Origin: an uncultured Prevotellaceae bacterium
GTDB lineage: Bacteria; Bacteroidota; Bacteroidia; Bacteroidales; Bacteroidaceae
Length of the DNA: 34,347 nucleotides
Direction of reading: 5' to 3'
NCBI GenBank assembly: GCA_900321835.1
Contig: ONXQ01000035.1
Span: 1-34,347, forward strand
The position numbers and the translations under genes were made by a program. Each line of letters opens with the position of its first letter. Within the stretch, counting starts at the first letter, position 1. Of the stretch, positions 30,944-34,347 are shown one piece after another. Under the pieces are notes generated by a model that was not told the origin of the DNA, made no database searches, and saw nothing but the letters and a program-made list of their open reading frames with translations.

Positions 30944-32260
30944 ATGTACTTTGACGAACTGCCATTAGATGATACCGTGCTTGACGCCCTCGATGCGATG
31001 AACTTCGAGGAGTGTACGCCTATTCAGGAGCAGGCCATTCCGCCGCTTCTTGAAGGGCATGATCTCATCGGCGTAGCACAGACCGGAACTGGGAAAACGG
31101 CAGCCTACTTGCTCCCCATCCTCAATGAACTGGCTACCGGCCAGTATCCTCAAGACTCTATCAACTGCCTCATCATGGCTCCCACTCGGGAACTGGCGCA
31201 ACAGATCGACCGCCAGGTCGAGGGCTTTGCCTACTTCATGCCCTTTTCCAGCGTGGCTGTCTATGGTGGAAACGACGGCATCCGATACGAACAAGAACGG
31301 CGAGGACTGACTTTAGGTGCAGACATCATCATTGCCACACCGGGCCGTCTGATTAGCCATCTGACCACAGGAAAGATTGACTTTTCCAGAGTCTCTTTCT
31401 TCATTCTTGACGAAGCAGACCGGATGCTCGACATGGGTTTCTACGATGACATCATGAAGATTGCCAGTTACTTGCCGAAGGAACGGCAAACCATCATGTT
31501 CTCGGCAACGATGCCCGACGACATTCAAAAACTGGCACACAACATTCTGCACAACCCTGTCGAAGTGAAGATTGCGGTGTCAAAACCTGCTGAGAAGATC
31601 AGGCAGATTGCCTATATCTGCTACGACGGGATGAAGGACAACCTTGTCCGCAGCGTCGTTGAGCATTGTCCGTTCGACAACGGAGAAAGCAGCGTGGACC
31701 GCGTCATCATTTTCTGCGCCAAGAAGACAAAAGTCCGTGAGTTGGGGCGCACGTTCCGCATGAAAGGACTGAGTGTAGGCGCAATGCACAGCGACTTGAC
31801 CCAGCAGGAGCGCGACACCATCATGCGCGACTTCCGCAACGGCCACATCAACATTCTCATTGCAACCGACATCGTGAGCCGCGGAATTGACATCGATGAC
31901 ATTCAGATGGTCATCAACTACGACACGCCTCACGATCCCGAGGACTATGTCCACCGCATCGGACGTACAGCACGTGCCAACCGCGACGGTATGGCCGTCA
32001 CACTGGTCACGCCCCACGACTATCCCAATCTCCAGAAGATTGAGAAACTCATCGAAAAAGAAATCGACAAGCCTGACCTGCCAGAAGGTTGTGGCGAAAA
32101 ACCAGACATAAAGAACGTCAACCGTAAATCACATGGTTCATCTGACAATCGACATCGGAAACACGGCCACAAAGGCAGCGGTCCACGCCGCAATACCCGA
32201 GGCAGAGGCGGGCGCCGACCGTCTAAAGGCAACGGCACCGCTCCGACACCGCAGCGTTAA
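30944..32260 (+). CDS. DEAD-box RNA helicase, RhlE-like
   Basis: A 438-residue ATP-dependent RNA helicase. Motifs in order: the Q motif FEECTPIQEQAIP, Walker A AQTGTGKT (45-52), Ia APTRELAQQ, GG, Ib ATPGRLISHL, motif II DEAD in FFILDEADRMLDMGF, motif III MFSATMP, then VDRVIIFCAKKTKVRELG, motif V ATDIVSRGIDIDDIQMVINY and motif VI YVHRIGRTARANRDG. The last 60 residues form a basic tail (RKSHGSSDNRHRKHGHKG, then RRNTRGRGGRRPSKG), common in RhlE proteins and used for RNA binding. The last 128 nt, from 32133, overlap the start of coaX in another frame, so the basic tail and the CoaX N-terminus are coded by the same bases. It is one of two such helicases in the window. Confidence 0.96.
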   Translation: MYFDELPLDDTVLDALDAMNFEECTPIQEQAIPPLLEGHDLIGVAQTGTGKTAAYLLPILNELATGQYPQDSINCLIMAPTRELAQQIDRQVEGFAYFMPFSSVAVYGGNDGIRYEQERRGLTLGADIIIATPGRLISHLTTGKIDFSRVSFFILDEADRMLDMGFYDDIMKIASYLPKERQTIMFSATMPDDIQKLAHNILHNPVEVKIAVSKPAEKIRQIAYICYDGMKDNLVRSVVEHCPFDNGESSVDRVIIFCAKKTKVRELGRTFRMKGLSVGAMHSDLTQQERDTIMRDFRNGHINILIATDIVSRGIDIDDIQMVINYDTPHDPEDYVHRIGRTARANRDGMAVTLVTPHDYPNLQKIEKLIEKEIDKPDLPEGCGEKPDIKNVNRKSHGSSDNRHRKHGHKGSGPRRNTRGRGGRRPSKGNGTAPTPQR

Positions 32261-33011
32261 GGGGCACGACCTGGCGTGGCTCCCCGACTTTGTCGGTAAC
32301 GACGAGGTCGGCGCCTGTATCGTTTCGTCAACCATCGACTTGACCGACGACATGCTGCGCAGCATCAACAGCCTCTCCATTCCGCGTGTCATACGTCTCA
32401 ATGCCCAGACGCCCATTCCCATCCGCAACGGCTACAAAACTCCCGAGACACTCGGTCCCGACCGCCTTGCTGCTGCCATCGGCGCCTACTTCGAGTGCGT
32501 TTGTCGGACAGGCGAACACCGTCCCGTCCTCGTTGTCGATGCAGGAACCGCCATCACCTATGACCTTGTCACAGCCGACGGTCACTATCTCGGAGGCAAC
32601 ATCTCGCCGGGCATCAACCTGCGCTTGCTCGCACTTCATGAGCACACGGCACATCTTCCCCTGGTAGCCCCCCTCCAACTCCCCCCAATAGGGGGAGGGA
32701 AAAGAGTATCTGAAAAAGAGAATATTTCCTCACCTGTTTTGCCTTCTCCCCCTATGGGGGGGAATCAAAGGGGGGCCATCGGCACCACCACCCAGACCGC
32801 CATACTCCACGGCGTTCTCGACGGCGTAAGGCACGAAATCGAAGGCTTCATCTGTGAATATTCCATAAAATATCCTAAACTTTCGGTATTTTTCACAGGT
32901 GGAGACATGGAAAATTTTTCAGAAAGCATAAAAAAACGTATTTTTGCAGACAAATTGCTTGTATCCAAAGGACTTGACATCATTCTGCAGTACAACCAAG
33001 CATCACACTGA
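32133..33011 (+). CDS. coaX: type III pantothenate kinase with an inserted repeat element
   Basis: A type III pantothenate kinase (CoaX), the first step of coenzyme A synthesis. The N-terminus VHLTIDIGNTATKAAV (residues 2-17) is the phosphate-binding motif, so the start at 32133 is real despite the 128-nt overlap with the helicase gene. Next come YKTPETLGPDRLAAAIGA, VLVVDAGTAITYDLV with the catalytic Asp, GGNISPGINLRLLAL and IGTTTQTAILHGVLDGV, then VFFTGGD near the end. Between HLPLV and AIGTTT there are about 36 residues with no counterpart in the family (APLQLPPIGGGKR to PPMGGNQRG); they come from the inverted REP pair at 32667-32774. The insert keeps the frame, and it lies in a loop between conserved blocks, so the enzyme may still work. 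Length is 292 residues against about 240-260 for the family. Confidence 0.92.
   Translation: MVHLTIDIGNTATKAAVHAAIPEAEAGADRLKATAPLRHRSVKGHDLAWLPDFVGNDEVGACIVSSTIDLTDDMLRSINSLSIPRVIRLNAQTPIPIRNGYKTPETLGPDRLAAAIGAYFECVCRTGEHRPVLVVDAGTAITYDLVTADGHYLGGNISPGINLRLLALHEHTAHLPLVAPLQLPPIGGGKRVSEKENISSPVLPSPPMGGNQRGAIGTTTQTAILHGVLDGVRHEIEGFICEYSIKYPKLSVFFTGGDMENFSESIKKRIFADKLLVSKGLDIILQYNQASH
32667..32774. mobile_element. Inverted pair of REP-like hairpins (REPIN-like) inserted in coaX
   Basis: The left end (32667-32699) contains CTCCCCCCAATAGGGGGAG, and the right end (32743-32776) contains CTCCCCCTATGGGGGGG and an AAAGGGGGGCC tail. Reverse-complementing the left end aligns it with the right end over most of its length, with a 43-bp AT-richer core between. 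GCC is present on both sides (32667-32669 and 32775-32777), possibly a target repeat. Removing 108 bp would restore LVAIGTTT in CoaX. It is related to the single hairpins at 1982 and 14409. Confidence 0.78.
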
Positions 33012-33012
33012 C

Positions 33013-34341
33013 ATGAACAAAAAACAACTGGCAGTTGCCATTTTCACTTTTGGCCTTTCCCTTTTCAACTTTCACTCGGCCGTAGCCCAGAACGGCATCA
33101 ACTCACCCTACTCGCGCTATGGATTCGGCATGATGGCCGACCGTGCCACAGGTTTCAACAAAGCAATGGGCGGTGTCGCACAGGGATTCCGCGACGGACA
33201 GCAAATCAATGTCGGCAACCCCGCCTCCTATTCAGCAGTTGACACGCTCACGGCTCTTTTCGACCTCGGACTGTCCGTCTTCAATGGCAACTACAAGATG
33301 GGCAACATGCAGCAGAACGCCAAGAACGCCAGTTTCGACTATTTTGCCTTCCAGTTCCGTGTGCGCCGCGGACTGGGCATGACGCTCGGCATTCTTCCGC
33401 TGACCAACATCAACTACAACTTCTCGTCTGCCTCATCCACCGTCAGCGGTAGTGAAACCCTCACCGCCACCAACACCTTCACCGGCAGCGGCGGACTTCA
33501 TCAGGTGTTCATCGGAGCAGGTTGGGCGCCTTTCCGCAACCTCGCCATTGGTGCCAATTTGTCGTATCTCTACGGCGACTACACCCACACCTCGGCCAAC
33601 ACTTTCAGTGAGAGCACGGCCTTCTCGATGCAGCGCATCTACAGCGCCGACATTGCCACCTACAAAATTGATTTCGGTATGCAAGTCATGCTGCCCCTCA
33701 CAAAGAAGGACCAACTGACCATCGGTGCCACCTACGGACTGGGACACGACATCGACAACCGTGCCATCCGCACCACGCAAACCACCAGCACAACGGGCGT
33801 CAATGCCAGTGGCGACACCCTGCAAAACGCCTTCCAACTTCCCCACTCCATCGACGTCGGCGTCGCATGGCAGCACGAACGGAAATGGCGTGTCGGAGCC
33901 GACTTCTCGCTCGAGAAATGGGGAAGCACACGTTTTCCGTCGGACCAGGACGGAGCCTACATATCGGCCAAAGGACATCTGAACGACCGAATGAAGATTT
34001 CACTGGGCGGCGAATACACTCCAGACGTCCTTAGCCGCAAACTTCTGCAATACACATCCTACCGCATAGGCGGCTGGTACTCACGCTCTTATGCACGCAC
34101 CAATGTACCCGACAAGCCCACCGAATTCGGCCTGACGGCAGGTTTTTCGTTTCCCATCAAGAACCGCCACGTCTGGTACAACACGCCGCGCCTCAACGTT
34201 GCCTTCCAGTGGGTACACAGCAGCATACCCTACCTCAGTTCGCAGACAGGGCTGAAAGACAAACTGACCGAGAACTACCTGCGTCTGTCCGTCGGTCTCA
34301 CCTTCAGCGAACGCTGGTTCACCAAGTGGAAAGTTCAATAA
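33013..34341 (+). CDS. outer membrane beta-barrel protein (FadL/OmpP1-like)
   Basis: A 442-residue outer-membrane protein. I start it at 33013 (MNKKQLAVAIFTFGLSLF), because that gives a clear signal peptide ending in AVAQ near residue 26; the longer frame from 32944 overlaps coaX and has no reason to be used. The mature part opens NGINSPYSRYGFGMMADRA, a start typical of FadL/OmpP1-like barrels in Bacteroidetes, then alternates short strands: LGMTLGILPLTNINYNF, VFIGAGWAPFRNLAIGANLS, IDFGMQVMLPLTKKDQLTIG, SIDVGVAWQHERKWRVGADF, KISLGGEYTPD and ENYLRLSVGLTFSERWF. Transport of hydrophobic substrates is inferred from the family only. It starts 1 nt after the coaX stop and may share its transcript. 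Export would need BamD, encoded at 2021. Confidence 0.85.
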   Translation: MNKKQLAVAIFTFGLSLFNFHSAVAQNGINSPYSRYGFGMMADRATGFNKAMGGVAQGFRDGQQINVGNPASYSAVDTLTALFDLGLSVFNGNYKMGNMQQNAKNASFDYFAFQFRVRRGLGMTLGILPLTNINYNFSSASSTVSGSETLTATNTFTGSGGLHQVFIGAGWAPFRNLAIGANLSYLYGDYTHTSANTFSESTAFSMQRIYSADIATYKIDFGMQVMLPLTKKDQLTIGATYGLGHDIDNRAIRTTQTTSTTGVNASGDTLQNAFQLPHSIDVGVAWQHERKWRVGADFSLEKWGSTRFPSDQDGAYISAKGHLNDRMKISLGGEYTPDVLSRKLLQYTSYRIGGWYSRSYARTNVPDKPTEFGLTAGFSFPIKNRHVWYNTPRLNVAFQWVHSSIPYLSSQTGLKDKLTENYLRLSVGLTFSERWFTKWKVQ

Positions 34342-34347
34342 CCCTCA

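Overview
The window reads as chromosomal DNA from a member of the Bacteroidales, most like a Prevotella-type (Prevotellaceae) genome; the genus is an inference. Support comes from the proteins (DUF4293, DUF5606, Bacteroidetes-type omega subunit, BamD, LptD, NspC, a YbbR-like protein and Lon) and from -7 elements of the form TAnnTTTG upstream of many genes, with no obvious Shine-Dalgarno sites. It is mostly core-genome material. I see no prophage, insertion sequence, CRISPR array or tRNA.

Layout. 1-2851 (minus): a likely operon bamD > rpoZ-like omega > DUF4293 > nitroreductase > DUF2520 Rossmann protein, the last cut by the window edge. 3285-6083 (plus): uvrB and an AlkZ-related protein. 6270-10704 (minus): nspC, a UvrD/PcrA helicase, a small secreted protein and the RNase P RNA. 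10991-14232 (minus): a broken nusB, then yajC, a YbbR-like gene, coaE and a DUF5606 gene. 14862-21111 (plus): an unknown protein, a broken lysS, gpsA, pgi and aguB. 21233-25416 (minus): lptD then a DbpA-like RNA helicase. 26013-34341 (plus): lon, tgt, an LptF/LptG permease, an RhlE-like helicase, coaX and an outer-membrane barrel protein.

Together the genes serve outer-membrane building (bamD, lptD, lptF/G, C-terminal barrel), DNA repair (uvrB, uvrD, AlkZ-like), RNA metabolism (rnpB, two DEAD-box-type helicases, tgt, nusB), CoA synthesis (coaE, coaX), polyamines (nspC, aguB) and central metabolism (pgi, gpsA).

The unusual content is mostly between genes. Six intergenic regions carry arrays of a roughly 22-bp unit built from alternating GTACC and GGTAC arms, able to fold in two registers. 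Other gaps carry tandem words of 7-9 bp, often followed by their own inverted complement. REP-like GC-rich hairpins occur singly and as one inverted pair inserted in frame inside coaX. A promoter block conserved well beyond its core recurs four times. nusB and lysS, both normally core genes, each appear to have lost an internal segment with a change of frame, which is either real decay or an assembly fault. Two short exact tandem duplications hit gene starts (nusB leader; aguB start codon), and coaX starts 128 nt inside the upstream helicase gene.
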